From assembly GCA_945861885.1 (NCBI GenBank), contig CAMAVR010000017.1, forward strand, positions 1 to 57,051: 57,051 nt of DNA. Reading direction: 5' to 3'. Below, piece after piece: positions 24,834-33,959 of the stretch. The translations under genes were made by a program, and so were the position numbers. The notes beneath the pieces were generated by a model. It searched no databases, was not told the origin of the DNA, and worked only from the letters and a program-made list of their open reading frames with translations. The DNA is from Nannocystis exedens (GTDB lineage: Bacteria > Myxococcota_A > Polyangia > Polyangiales > Polyangiaceae). Position 1 is the stretch's first letter. Each line of letters opens with the position of its first letter.

Positions 24834-25295
24834 CTACCGAGGAACGCCGGTCACATCCGACGCGCACGTTTTCACCGTTGCCACATAAGCGCAGGCTCCC
24901 TGGAACGGGTACTTCGAATCGATCGTCCCCTCCTTGACATTGTCGGAGTAGATCGCCGTGCAACTGCTCTGCCCGTGTGTCCACATAGGCGTCATCTTGA
25001 CGCTCATGCAATACGTTGCAGCCGACTTCGCGGACGGGCAGACACAGGACTCTAGGTTCGTCGCGCCGAGGGGGCATTCGGTCACGTGCTTTTGGAAGTA
25101 GTCGGCTTTATCGACGCGAAACGGAAGGACAGGATACGAGCACTCCGCTTCGGACGAACCGGAAGCGCACGCGGCGCAAATTGTCATGGCGGCGACGGCG
25201 ATCGCTCCGGCAGTTGGGATGCGTACGTTGGTCGAACGCGACGTGATTCGATGTTTTAAGCGGCGAGCGAGACCGGTATGATGTGAAAAGCGCAT
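24834..25295 (-). CDS. Cysteine-rich lipoprotein
   Basis: A 153-residue protein with a long basic N-terminal region, a hydrophobic segment (AGAIAVAAMTICAAC) with a lipobox-like end, and a mature part with about nine further cysteines. These include CVCPSAKSAATYC, which probably form disulfide bonds outside the cytoplasm. No family recognised. It ends 55 bases from the converging deacetylase gene. The region 25296-25550 behind its start holds no gene that I can support. Confidence 0.55.
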   Translation of the reverse strand: MRFSHHTGLARRLKHRITSRSTNVRIPTAGAIAVAAMTICAACASGSSEAECSYPVLPFRVDKADYFQKHVTECPLGATNLESCVCPSAKSAATYCMSVKMTPMWTHGQSSCTAIYSDNVKEGTIDSKYPFQGACAYVATVKTCASDVTGVPR

Positions 25296-25550
25296 GGGAC
25301 CTCGATTTCGCAGTGGCCAGACCCCGATGAACTCGAGTTTTCAGAGAAGCCGCTACTAAGCAGCGCGGTCTATACACAAAGTTCGATAGCAATTACATGG
25401 GGATGAGCGCCGGTGCGGCCGCTTCCGTTCGCGAGCTGTCGGACTACGACGGCGGATTGCGGCCCATCGGACAAATCGCATGGCAAGCGGTTACAGCGCT
25501 GCCATCTTCCCGTGCGGGAAATGCCGCGCAAACGTCTCACCGCCGCCTGC

Positions 25551-26447
25551 TTAGCAGTGTGCAAGCAGCGGCAACATGGCGTCGCCAAGCGGATCGTCGA
25601 TGCCGCGAAGCATAGCAACATCGGATTGAGGCGGAAGCGACATATGGGTGACCTCGTCGACTCCCAATTTGTCCGGCGTGAAATGAATATCGACGCGATC
25701 GATCTCGCCGGGAAAATGGGAGAGCAGTCGATCGAGTGGTGGACTGACCGGCCCGACGATGTCGAAGAGCCGAAGCGTCGTTCCATGCTGTTCGGCCACA
25801 ACGATGACATCGAGATTGTCGACATAAAAGAATCGATCCCACGCACCACGCCAAAGCGAAGCGTTGGTGACGAAGAGCCACCCCGCGTCGAGCGAAGCGA
25901 TCGTGTTCGACACGGCGCTGCGCGTGTGAAGCAATCTTAGCAGCAGCGCGCGGTCGGTTTCGATACTCGGCGAGAGTCTCCGTGCCGCTTGAGCAACTCC
26001 CCTTGAATGAACGGGCCTTCGAACACCGGCAGCGGAGATGCACTCCGAGAGCGCGCGAAAGCCGTGGCGAACATAGACGTTCGGGTCGACGGCACAAAGA
26101 AGCGCGCCGTCAAATTGCTGGTCGATAAACGCACAGGCTTCGGTAAGAAGGTCGCGCGCGTAGCCACGACCGCGGTACGCCGGGTCGGTCACAACCGCAT
26201 GCACGCCCGCGACAGTGCGCTTGCGCCCAGCAATGATCATCGGAATCGCGAGAACGCCTACGTGAGCCACGGCGCGGCCATCTTCGAACCGGACGAACGG
26301 TCTCGTAGAGTCGGCCCATTCGACACCGAATGCATGCGCACCTGCGATCGCGCCGCGAAGTTGCGGCCATGCGATATCGAACAGTCGCATTAGCGACTCG
26401 CGAGCGATGGGGTCGTCGTAACTGAAGGAGTGGCTCATAACGGTCAC
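25551..26447 (-). CDS. GNAT acetyltransferase, Eis-like
   Basis: A 298-residue N-acetyltransferase. The acetyl-CoA site is visible in VHAVVTDPAYRGRGYARDLL (Q/R-x-x-G-x-G/A pattern), followed by CAVDPNVYVRHGF. Its length and the second half recall the two-domain Eis type, which acetylates amines including aminoglycosides, but only the first domain is clear. An ATG at 26438 is an alternative start. It lies directly after another acetyltransferase gene on the same strand. Confidence 0.75.
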   Translation of the reverse strand: MTVMSHSFSYDDPIARESLMRLFDIAWPQLRGAIAGAHAFGVEWADSTRPFVRFEDGRAVAHVGVLAIPMIIAGRKRTVAGVHAVVTDPAYRGRGYARDLLTEACAFIDQQFDGALLCAVDPNVYVRHGFRALSECISAAGVRRPVHSRGVAQAARRLSPSIETDRALLLRLLHTRSAVSNTIASLDAGWLFVTNASLWRGAWDRFFYVDNLDVIVVAEQHGTTLRLFDIVGPVSPPLDRLLSHFPGEIDRVDIHFTPDKLGVDEVTHMSLPPQSDVAMLRGIDDPLGDAMLPLLAHC

Positions 26448-26465
26448 TTTCGAGTGATTGACATC

Positions 26466-27062
26466 TTATAGCGCTTTGCGATTGAGCCATTCGTCGCGGG
26501 AAATGCGATAAAGGACATGCCGCGACAGCCGGTGGTCGGCCGACAGCATCGGATGGTCAAAATCGTCTTCCGTGCGTCGCGCCATTCCGATGCGTTCCAT
26601 TACGCGCGTGGATCGAACGTTCGAGAGCGCAGTGAACGACACAACCTCCTCGAGGCCCACCTTCTCAAATGCATAAGCAAGCGCCATTCGTGCCGCTTCT
26701 GTCGCATAGCGATGCCCCCAAGATGCTGGCGAAAAGCGCCAGCCGACCTCAACGCACGGCGTGAAGCGCGCCTCAAACTTCGGGACGGCGAGACCGCACA
26801 TGCCGACAAAGGGCGGCCCACCAACGATCTCGACCGCCCACATCCCGAATTGGCGAGCTGCCCAGTGCTCGCGGATTTTGGTCACGAGGGTGTCGCTTTC
26901 GGCCCGGGTGAGTGGCGCCGGAAAGTGTTCCATCACGCGCGGGTCGGCGTTCATCGCCGCAAACGGCGCCAAGTCGCTTTCACGCCACTCGCGTAGAATC
27001 AGGCGCTCCGATTGCAGCGTCGGCACTTGAGTTGCCGTGCTAATCGGCGAATACGTAACCAT
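26466..27062 (-). CDS. GNAT acetyltransferase, RimJ/RimL type
   Basis: A 198-residue protein with the N-terminal signature LQSERLILREWRESDLAPFA and the motifs VGMCGLAVP, EVGWRFSPASWGHRYATEA and SNVRSTRVMERIGM. These are all typical of the RimJ/RimL group, which acetylates protein N-termini or small molecules. It is followed on the same strand, 18 bases on, by the Eis-like gene. The two appear to form a small operon. Confidence 0.85.
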   Translation of the reverse strand: MVTYSPISTATQVPTLQSERLILREWRESDLAPFAAMNADPRVMEHFPAPLTRAESDTLVTKIREHWAARQFGMWAVEIVGGPPFVGMCGLAVPKFEARFTPCVEVGWRFSPASWGHRYATEAARMALAYAFEKVGLEEVVSFTALSNVRSTRVMERIGMARRTEDDFDHPMLSADHRLSRHVLYRISRDEWLNRKAL

Positions 27063-27182
27063 CCCTCATGGTGACGTATTGCAGCGCGTCGGACAAGCGG
27101 CTCCAGTGCGTGGCCGGCGATGGCCCCATCGAGTCCATCCCGTTACAGTTATCCAGGCGCCAGCTTCAATAGGCGCTCCCAA

Positions 27183-27641
27183 ATGATTCACTTTCGCCCT
27201 CTTCGTTTTAGCGACCTACAACTTCTCGGGCACTGGCTCGCGCAGCCTCATGTCGTCGAATGGTGGGGCGCGCCGCTGAGCAGACCCGCCATCGAAGCGA
27301 AGTACGGCCCCCGTATTGATGGCACGAGTATCACACGCGTGTTCATCGTGGAGGACAACGGCGCCGCCATCGGGTGGGCGCAGTACACTCCGGTGTCGGA
27401 CAGCGCCGTCGAGATCGACATCACCATCGGCGAGATTTCGCGCGTCGACAAGGGGGTTGGATCTCGAGCGATTCGCGCATTTGCTGAACAGATAATGGCA
27501 GAAAACGCCGGCATTGAGAGTTGCGTTGCGGAACCTGCGCCGACCAATATGCGATCGATTCGCGCCTTCGAAAAAGCGGGGTTCGTGCCCGACGTGACGA
27601 AAAGCGGTCGATGGCGATTCGACCGCCTGCCAGAAGGCTAA
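27183..27641 (+). CDS. GNAT acetyltransferase, AAC(6')-like
   Basis: A 152-residue protein with features of the AAC(6')-I aminoglycoside acetyltransferase group: WLAQPHVVEWWG near the start, FIVEDNGAAIGWAQY, GVGSRAIRAF and PTNMRSIRAFEKAGF. Resistance enzymes of this group acetylate aminoglycosides at position 6', but many relatives act on other amines, so the substrate is open. It is transcribed divergently from the RimJ/RimL-type gene. Three acetyltransferases in a row suggest a resistance or detoxification patch. Confidence 0.75.
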   Translation: MIHFRPLRFSDLQLLGHWLAQPHVVEWWGAPLSRPAIEAKYGPRIDGTSITRVFIVEDNGAAIGWAQYTPVSDSAVEIDITIGEISRVDKGVGSRAIRAFAEQIMAENAGIESCVAEPAPTNMRSIRAFEKAGFVPDVTKSGRWRFDRLPEG

Positions 27642-27739
27642 CGCCAATTGGCGCGATACACGCTGGTCGTAAACGATTCCGTTCCGACTGCTCCCGCTCT
27701 TTTTTGCACGGGTCGGTGAGGTGTGACATCACAAGACAC

Positions 27740-28474
27740 ATGAAGGGTTACGTACCGATGGACAGCTTTCGCGAGCGCACCGCGCAGAGCTACGATGCGG
27801 GGCATGTGCGAGGGGACGAGGTCGCTACGGTCGCCCTCTTGAATGAATTGGCTCGCGGCGGTCCCGCGTTGGAACTCGCTATTGGCACTGGACGAATCGC
27901 GCTACCGCTTGCGGCTACCGGCATTCGCGTCGATGGCGTCGACTTTTCGTCTGCGATGGTGTCGAAGCTACGCGCAAAGCCTGGCGGTGAAACGCTGTCG
28001 GTCATCATCGGTGACTTCGCAGACGTCCCGGTCGAGGGGACCTATCGGCTGATCTTCGTCGTCTTCAACACTCTCTTTAACCTCCTGACGCAGGACGATC
28101 AGGTCCGTTGCTTCGAAAACGTGGCCAAGCACCTTGCTGATGACGGGCTATTTGTCGTGGAAGCCTTCGAACCGAGTTTCCTGTACCGATTGCGTGACAA
28201 CCAGTACGTCGATGCCGAGCAAATTGGCGTCGGCCATGTCACCCTTGATGTCGGACGCCACGATCCAGTCGCCCAGCGACTTGACGAGAGCCACGTGATG
28301 ATTTCCGAGAATGGCGTGCGGGTTGCCCCGATCGTTGCGCGATATGCGTGGCCCAGCGAACTCGATCTCATGGCACGGATCGCTGGCTTGCGGCTGAAGG
28401 AACGTTGGAGCAACTGGGAGCGAGAGCCATTCACGGTGATGAGCCGCAACCATATCTCGGTCTACGGACGCTGA
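27740..28474 (+). CDS. SAM-dependent methyltransferase
   Basis: A 244-residue class I methyltransferase. The SAM-binding loop ALELAIGTGRIALPLA is at about 39-54, with the acidic residue in VDGVDFS and the later motif FVVFNTLFNLL. The start is an ATG at 27740, with MDSFRER a few codons later as an alternative. No specific substrate can be named. It follows the AAC(6')-like gene on the same strand and ends just before a probable terminator hairpin. Confidence 0.8.
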   Translation: MKGYVPMDSFRERTAQSYDAGHVRGDEVATVALLNELARGGPALELAIGTGRIALPLAATGIRVDGVDFSSAMVSKLRAKPGGETLSVIIGDFADVPVEGTYRLIFVVFNTLFNLLTQDDQVRCFENVAKHLADDGLFVVEAFEPSFLYRLRDNQYVDAEQIGVGHVTLDVGRHDPVAQRLDESHVMISENGVRVAPIVARYAWPSELDLMARIAGLRLKERWSNWEREPFTVMSRNHISVYGR

Positions 28475-28500
28475 CGCGAGCGGGCCGCGGTGGGGGGGGG

Positions 28501-28533
28501 CAACGCGACGTCGCTCGAAACGACGCCGCGTTG
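28501..28533. terminator. Probable bidirectional terminator hairpin
   Basis: A 13-base stem (CAACGCGACGTCG and CGACGCCGCGTTG, one mismatch) with a seven-base loop, located between the ends of two converging genes. There is no long T run, so the efficiency is uncertain. Confidence 0.5.
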
Positions 28534-28548
28534 CGATCTGAATACTGA

Positions 28549-28863
28549 TTAGCGTGAGCCAACGCGACTCACGACGCAATCGCGGTACACCGACACCAAT
28601 TCTGTCTGAGTGAGTCGCCCCAGGAGCGCTGCGTTGTTGAGTCCGACGAGAAACTCGATCAATTCGCCACCAGCCGTCGAGGCAATCGGGTAGTGCACTT
28701 GCGAACAGATCTCCGCAACAGCCGCCACCGGTTCCACCGGCACATTCGAGTCATCGGTGTCGACGAGCTCGACAGGGCCTTTCGCGTCCGCGCTCGGTTT
28801 ATGACCACCGCAAGCCGCGAGAAACATGAATCCGCAGACCGCAACTTTGGACTTAAAGCTCAT
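28549..28863 (-). CDS. Small lipoprotein of the transfer regulon
   Basis: A 104-residue lipoprotein (MSFKSKVAVCGFMFLAACGG, lipobox LAAC) with an acidic linker and a helical C-terminal part containing two Cys. A GGAGAGGAG ribosome site precedes the ATG at 28863, which overlaps the end of the upstream secreted-protein gene by 11 bases. It shares that gene's motif promoter. Small lipoproteins in trb-type elements, such as TrbK, can act in entry exclusion or pilus assembly. A similar role is a guess from position, not sequence. Confidence 0.65.
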   Translation of the reverse strand: MSFKSKVAVCGFMFLAACGGHKPSADAKGPVELVDTDDSNVPVEPVAAVAEICSQVHYPIASTAGGELIEFLVGLNNAALLGRLTQTELVSVYRDCVVSRVGSR

Positions 28864-29686
28864 AGCGTTTCTCCTCTCCGACAAAAAACTCACCTTTGGC
28901 GTGCGCGGCGATGCACCGATGGCCGGTGTTGGGAAAGAAATCGAAGACGCGCTCCAACCCCTCCCGAACGAGAGCGCCTTGGGTCGACTCAGTGGCCGCG
29001 TGGATCGCCGTCGCCAGTCCCGCGTCCTGGCCAATTGAAACCCCAAGCAGGAATGCCGCCTGTTTGAGATCGAGCGATGAATCGCAACAGGTGATGACGC
29101 GATTCCCGACGTCGACAGCGACCTTCGCCCAGTCGACTTTGGAGCCGACGCGAACGAGGAGCGCCCCCGGCTTTGTGATCAGCGTCCCCGCATCGGCGTT
29201 CGCCTTTGCCATGTTGAGTGCGCTAAACGCGAAAATCGGCATGTAGAACGTGAATCTGCACACAGGCAGCGTATCGACCGCAGTGACCATGCGCCCTTTG
29301 GCCGACACTTCTTCCGATCCGAGCGCAAGTGGAGGTGGAAGATTAATCGAGCACTCGTTATCAAAGGTGACGGCTTGCGGAACGAGCGCTCGGTCGCCAA
29401 AAGTTGCTTTCAGCGGAGCGTTGTCGGCGTCCGTAAGAGTGCGAAATCGAAGCGTCGCCTCGACTTCACCCAGCGGAGCTCCCGCCCGGGTCGAGGGGGT
29501 CATGTCGGTCGTGAGCTTAGGCACATACGAAATTGGCCCTCGGTCCGATGCGTGTTCATCGAAAAAGTAAGCGTTCGGCGTCTCGAGCACGCTTGGGGTG
29601 GGACCGATGTCAGCCGCGTCGGCGGCCCGGAGCGTGGCTCCGAAAGCGGCGACCGTGGCGAAAAGAGATAGGGATCGTCGAATCAT
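28853..29686 (-). CDS. Secreted protein of the transfer regulon, unknown function
   Basis: A 277-residue protein with a signal peptide (MIRRSLSLFATVAAFGATLR, cleavage near AADA). The mature part contains five Cys (in NECS, VCRF, TCCDS and HRCIA) and a hydrophobic segment FYMPIFAFSALNMA. I recognise no family. The ATG at 29686 has a GAGGAG ribosome site and fits the signal peptide better than an upstream ATG at 29746. A motif promoter lies 100 bases upstream, divergent from that of trbB, so the protein is probably made together with the conjugation machinery and acts outside the cell membrane. Confidence 0.7.
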   Translation of the reverse strand: MIRRSLSLFATVAAFGATLRAADAADIGPTPSVLETPNAYFFDEHASDRGPISYVPKLTTDMTPSTRAGAPLGEVEATLRFRTLTDADNAPLKATFGDRALVPQAVTFDNECSINLPPPLALGSEEVSAKGRMVTAVDTLPVCRFTFYMPIFAFSALNMAKANADAGTLITKPGALLVRVGSKVDWAKVAVDVGNRVITCCDSSLDLKQAAFLLGVSIGQDAGLATAIHAATESTQGALVREGLERVFDFFPNTGHRCIAAHAKGEFFVGEEKRYEL

Positions 29687-29785
29687 GTGGGCGTCTCCTC
29701 GCAACAGGGGGCCGCGATGTCCGACCTGCGATCGGTGCGTATTCACCGCGCAGGCTGCCGGGTGGTGCGGCCGTTCCTGTCGGTT

Positions 29786-29813
29786 AAGTCGCCAAAAGTC
29801 GCCGCCAGTATCC
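29786..29813 (-). promoter_or_regulatory. Transfer-regulon promoter motif, copy upstream of the secreted-protein operon
   Basis: On the minus strand: GGATACT, nine bases, TTTTGGCGACTT. It faces away from the trbB copy, whose core begins about 100 bases to the right. The intervening DNA is a shared divergent control region. Confidence 0.75.
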
Positions 29814-29911
29814 TCGTCCGACGCTCTTTTTCGATTTTTCGGGTCCGTCTGCGCCGCTCGCGGCTCATCTCAAGACGTTTTGAAAAAAACGAAGTTATTT
29901 TGAGCGACGTA

Positions 29912-29939
29912 GGATACTGAAACGCGGTTTTGGCGACTT
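29912..29939 (+). promoter_or_regulatory. Transfer-regulon promoter motif, copy upstream of trbB
   Basis: On the plus strand: GGATACT, nine bases, TTTTGGCGACTT, ten bases before the trbB ATG. Initiation at the usual distance would give a message with only a few leader bases, and no ribosome site is visible before the ATG. It would drive the whole trb operon. Confidence 0.78.
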
Positions 29940-29949
29940 AACCCAGTGG

Positions 29950-30927
29950 ATGAATCACTCCACCGCCGAAACCCAAGCCCGCCGCAACGCCGCGCTCCAA
30001 AGCGCACTGGCGCCGCTCTCTGGCTTTTTGAATGACGTGAGGGTCGTCGAGATCATGCTCAATGCCGACGGCGTCGTCTGGATCGACGTTATCGGCGAAG
30101 GGATGCTCCGCACCGACGTTCGCGTGTCGACCGTCGATGCAGAGCGCATGCTGCGGCTTATTGCCTCGGAAATGTCGTTCGAGCTCACGGCATCGAGCCC
30201 GGCGCTTTCGGGAAAGTTGCCGCCTCCTTGGAGTGCCCGCGTGCAGGCGGCCATTCCCCCAATCGTCGATGCGCCAACGTTCGCGTTGCGAAAACCGGCT
30301 GGTGTCATCTTTTCACTCGAGGATTACTGCGCGAGCGGCATTCTCTCCGAAGACCACCATGCCGCGCTGCTCGAAGCCATTGAAGTTCGCGACAACATTC
30401 TCATCGGCGGTGGAACAGGGTCTGGCAAAACGACCTTCGCCAACGCGCTCCTAAAAGCGGTTGCCGAGAAGACCGACGACCGTGTGCTCATCATCGAGGA
30501 CACGCCCGAACTGCAATGCGCCGCGCCGAACAAATTGCAGATCCTCGTGCAACCGAAGGTGCACACGTGGCGGGACGCCGTGCAGTCGGCGATGCGCTAT
30601 CGCCCCGATCGGATCATCGTTGGTGAAGTACGCGACGGCTCCGCACTCGAGCTCCTAAAAGCTTGGAATACAGGCCATCCCGGCGGTCTTGCGACGATTC
30701 ACGCTAACGACACCGCCGCGATGCTCGATCGCCTCTGCCAGCTTGTCGAAGAGGTCGTCTTTCCCGCGCCTCGCTTGCTTATCGCTCAAACGGTCGGCGT
30801 GTGCGTGCACATTCGGCGCGACAAATCGCGACCGACCGGACGCGCCATCAGCGCCATCGACCGCGTCGTCGGGGTTCGTCCCGATGGAACGTGGTGCCTT
30901 GAACCCATCGAGAGGAGGAGATCATGA
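29950..30927 (+). CDS. trbB: TrbB / VirB11-type secretion ATPase
   Basis: A 325-residue hexameric ATPase that powers pilus assembly and DNA transfer from the cytoplasmic side. Walker A is GGGTGSGKT (153-161). The Asp box [11 protein letters not shown], Walker B-like [16 protein letters not shown] and the His box [12 protein letters not shown] are all present. It is the first gene of the operon and overlaps trbC by four bases (ATGA). Length and motifs are fully normal. Confidence 0.95.
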   Translation: MNHSTAETQARRNAALQSALAPLSGFLNDVRVVEIMLNADGVVWIDVIGEGMLRTDVRVSTVDAERMLRLIASEMSFELTASSPALSGKLPPPWSARVQAAIPPIVDAPTFALRKPAGVIFSLEDYCASGILSEDHHAALLEAIEVRDNILIGGGTGSGKTTFANALLKAVAEKTDDRVLIIEDTPELQCAAPNKLQILVQPKVHTWRDAVQSAMRYRPDRIIVGEVRDGSALELLKAWNTGHPGGLATIHANDTAAMLDRLCQLVEEVVFPAPRLLIAQTVGVCVHIRRDKSRPTGRAISAIDRVVGVRPDGTWCLEPIERRRS

Positions 30928-31241
30928 CTGTACCCAAATTGGTAACACTACCCCGTGCCGTACAGTGGCTCGGAGGCGTCGCGCTTGTTCTTTCATCCAC
31001 GGCGGCACACGCCATGCCCGGCGGTGGGATGCCCTGGGAAGGGCCTCTGCAAAATCTTGTCGATTCGCTGACGGGGCCTGTCGCAAAAGCGATCGGCATC
31101 GCCGCAATCGTGTCGCTCGGCGTCGGTATCGCGTTTTCCGAAGGCGGATCGATGCTTCGCAAAGCGCTCTTTGTTGTGCTCGGGCTTGCGATCACGTTTT
31201 CAGCCGCCAGCTGGGGCCTTTCATTCCTCGGGTTTCACTAA
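30924..31241 (+). CDS. trbC: TrbC / VirB2-type pilin
   Basis: A 105-residue precursor with a long signal sequence ending in TAAHA, followed by MPGGGMPWEGPLQNLVDSLTG and two hydrophobic segments, the layout of conjugative pilins. After cleavage it would form the conjugative pilus. It overlaps trbB and trbD by a few bases at either end. Confidence 0.88.
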   Translation: MTVPKLVTLPRAVQWLGGVALVLSSTAAHAMPGGGMPWEGPLQNLVDSLTGPVAKAIGIAAIVSLGVGIAFSEGGSMLRKALFVVLGLAITFSAASWGLSFLGFH

Positions 31242-31492
31242 TGACGCCAGGGCTTGAGATCCCCCTTCACCGGTCGCTGATCGCACCGATGACGATCGCC
31301 GGCTTGCCACGAACTGCCGCGCTTAGTTTGTGGACCGGTATCAGCGCGCTTTTTCTCGGGGGTCGCCAGCTCTGGATGCTGCCGGTCGGCATCGCGGTCC
31401 ACATCGCATGCGTCGCTGCGGCCAAAAGCGACCTGTACGTGTTCGACGTCTTCATCGTCGCTCTGAAAACCCAACGTCGGCTTCTTCCGTGA
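31241..31492 (+). CDS. trbD: TrbD / VirB3-type membrane protein
   Basis: An 83-residue protein with N-terminal PLHRSLIAPMTIAGLPR and two hydrophobic segments, as in TrbD/VirB3. It helps anchor the TrbE ATPase at the inner membrane. It begins one base into the trbC stop codon (TAATG) and ends just before trbE. Confidence 0.88.
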   Translation: MTPGLEIPLHRSLIAPMTIAGLPRTAALSLWTGISALFLGGRQLWMLPVGIAVHIACVAAAKSDLYVFDVFIVALKTQRRLLP

Positions 31493-31499
31493 GGTGCGT

Positions 31500-33932
31500 A
31501 TGTTTTCTCTTCGCGAATACCGTGAACCGACGCATCGATTGCCCGACTATTTGCCTTGGGCAGCGCTGATCGGCCCCGGCCTTGTGCTGCAAAAAGATGC
31601 CATCGTTCAAAAGACGGTATCATTCCGTGGGCCCGACCTCGCGAGCTCGAGCGACGCGGAACTCGTGTCGGCAATCGCGCGCCTCAACAACGCGCTTCGT
31701 CGCCTCGGGTCGGGATGGAGCCTGTTTATCGAAGCGCAACGCTTCGAAGCAAACAACTATCCGACATCAACATTTGGCGCCGTGGCCGCCGAGGTCGTCG
31801 ACCGTGAACGTCGGCAAACATTTGAGAAAGCGGGCGCTCACTTCGAGTCGCGCTTTTTTCTCACGTTCGTTTGGAAGTTGCCCCCCGACACGCACAACCG
31901 GGCGGCCTCGTATTTCTACGACGACCCGCAACGTCACGACACCGCCGGGGCACTTCGACGTGACATCGAATATTTCGAGAAGACGACTCTCGAGATCGCC
32001 GACATCTTGCGCGCGGTTTTCCCCGAAGTGCGAGCGCTCGGCGACGACGAGACGCTCACGTATTTGCACAGCACGATTTCGACGAATCGTCATCCAGTGC
32101 GCGCACCCGAAACGCCGATGTATCTCGACGCGCTTCTCCCTGATATGGCGCTGACGCCGGGCGATGTGCCGATGCTTGGCGATCACTTCATTCCCACATG
32201 CACGATCTCCGGCTTTCCCGGCACGACGGTGCCCGGCATTCTCGACGCGCTCAATCACTTGCGATGCGAGTACCGGTGGGTCACCCGCTTCATCTGTCTC
32301 GACAAGCTCGAAGCGAAGAGTTTTATCGAAAAGTACCGCAAGCAATGGTGGGCGAAACGCAAAGGGCTCTGGACGCTTCTGAAAGAAGAAGCATCCAAAG
32401 AGGAATCGGCACTCGTCGACAATGCAGCGGCAAATCAAGCGGAAGACGCCGATGCCGCGCTTCAGGAGCTTGGCGACGACCTGGTGAGCTTTGGATTTCT
32501 CACAACGACAGTGACGGTGTGGGACACCGAGTTGCTCGCAGCCCGCAGCAAGATGCAGGGGGTGAAAAAGGCGATTCAGAGCCTCGGTTTTACCGTCAAA
32601 GACGAAACCCTTAACGGCACCCACGCGTGGCTCGGCAGCTTGCCTGGGCACATCTATGCCAACGTTCGGCGCCCCGTCGTCAGCTCGCTCAATCTCGCGC
32701 ACATGATGCCCGTGAGCTCGGTTTGGGCCGGAGACGTGCGCAACGAGCACCTTGGCGGGATCACCGGCGTGGATGCGGCGCATGTCCACTGTAGCACCAC
32801 CGGCGACACGCCGTTTCGGCTCAATCTCAACGTCGGCGACGTTGGACACACACTCATCATCGGCCCCACTGGCGCAGGAAAGTCGACGTTGCTCGGGCTC
32901 TTGGCGCTCCAATGGCTGAAGTATCCGAAAGCTCAGGTGATCATTTTCGACAAGGATCGCTCAGCGCGAGCGGCGACACTTGCGATCGGCGGTCGATGTT
33001 ATGAACCGGGGAACGAAACGGCGCGCGTCGCGTTCCAACCGCTCGCCGACGTCGACAATCCCCAAGAGCGCGTTTGGGCCTCGCAATTCATTGCGACGCT
33101 CCTCATCGCGCAAGGGGTCGACGTCCGGCATGACATGCAAGCGGCCATCGACGCGACGCTCATCAGCCTTGCCGCGGTCACCGAGCGCCGCGAACGCACC
33201 CTGACGCACTTTGTGACCGAGATCCGCTCGCACAACAAACTGCTTGGCGAGGCCCTCCGCCCGTACACGCTCGACGGCAATTTCGGACAGATCTTCGACG
33301 CCGATCATGACGATGTAACGCACGACGCTTGGACGATGATCGAGATGGGCCACTTGATGCAGATGGGCCCTGCCGTGCTTGTTCCAGCGCTTGAATTTCT
33401 CTTTCATCGCGTCGAAGCGCAGTTCGACGGGCGACCGACGTTGATGATTGTCGACGAGGCGTGGCTGTTTCTAAGTCACCCCGTCTTTGCCGGCCGGCTC
33501 CAGGGATGGCTGAAAACTCTTCGTAAGAAGAACGTCTATGTCGTTTTCGCGACGCAAGAAGTGGCCGATGCGACAAGCAAGCCCGAGCTCATGTCGACAA
33601 TTCTTTCGGCGTGCCACACGAAAATCTTTCTTCCCGATGATGAGGCGCAAACGCCGGCGATGGCGGACGCGTACCAAAAAGTCGGTTTGACCGACGTTGA
33701 AATCGAGATTCTCGCGAAGGCCGAGAAGAAGCGACACTACTACTACCGCTCCGTCAAAGGGCGCCGCCTGTTCCGGCTCGATCTCGGCCCGGCCGCACTC
33801 GCCCTTGTCGGCATGTCGAACGAAAGTGACCAGCGCTTTCTTGACGAGATGGCTCGTACACGCCGCCCCGAGGAGTACGCACGTGTGTTGCTTGAGCACC
33901 GTGGGGTCCCGTGGCCGGGCGATTTGCTCTGA
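31500..33932 (+). CDS. trbE: TrbE / VirB4-type ATPase
   Basis: An 810-residue ATPase, the largest motor of the secretion channel. Walker A is GPTGAGKST (about 455-463), and Walker B lies in TLMIVDEAWLFL. The region VYVVFATQEVADA and the C-terminal part match the family. The ATG at 31500 has a GAGGTG ribosome site that overlaps the trbD stop. A GTG two codons earlier is the alternative. Normal length. Confidence 0.95.
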   Translation: MFSLREYREPTHRLPDYLPWAALIGPGLVLQKDAIVQKTVSFRGPDLASSSDAELVSAIARLNNALRRLGSGWSLFIEAQRFEANNYPTSTFGAVAAEVVDRERRQTFEKAGAHFESRFFLTFVWKLPPDTHNRAASYFYDDPQRHDTAGALRRDIEYFEKTTLEIADILRAVFPEVRALGDDETLTYLHSTISTNRHPVRAPETPMYLDALLPDMALTPGDVPMLGDHFIPTCTISGFPGTTVPGILDALNHLRCEYRWVTRFICLDKLEAKSFIEKYRKQWWAKRKGLWTLLKEEASKEESALVDNAAANQAEDADAALQELGDDLVSFGFLTTTVTVWDTELLAARSKMQGVKKAIQSLGFTVKDETLNGTHAWLGSLPGHIYANVRRPVVSSLNLAHMMPVSSVWAGDVRNEHLGGITGVDAAHVHCSTTGDTPFRLNLNVGDVGHTLIIGPTGAGKSTLLGLLALQWLKYPKAQVIIFDKDRSARAATLAIGGRCYEPGNETARVAFQPLADVDNPQERVWASQFIATLLIAQGVDVRHDMQAAIDATLISLAAVTERRERTLTHFVTEIRSHNKLLGEALRPYTLDGNFGQIFDADHDDVTHDAWTMIEMGHLMQMGPAVLVPALEFLFHRVEAQFDGRPTLMIVDEAWLFLSHPVFAGRLQGWLKTLRKKNVYVVFATQEVADATSKPELMSTILSACHTKIFLPDDEAQTPAMADAYQKVGLTDVEIEILAKAEKKRHYYYRSVKGRRLFRLDLGPAALALVGMSNESDQRFLDEMARTRRPEEYARVLLEHRGVPWPGDLL

Positions 33933-33959
33933 ACTTCCAACGTTGAAGGAGGCTAATGC

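Noticed and set aside
27183..27641. Firm call of clinical aminoglycoside resistance
   Set aside because: The fold and group fit AAC(6')-type enzymes, but substrate specificity cannot be read from sequence alone.
31767..32912. A 381-codon open frame on the minus strand antisense to trbE
   Set aside because: Shadow of the VirB4-type ATPase gene, which is complete and motif-rich on the plus strand.
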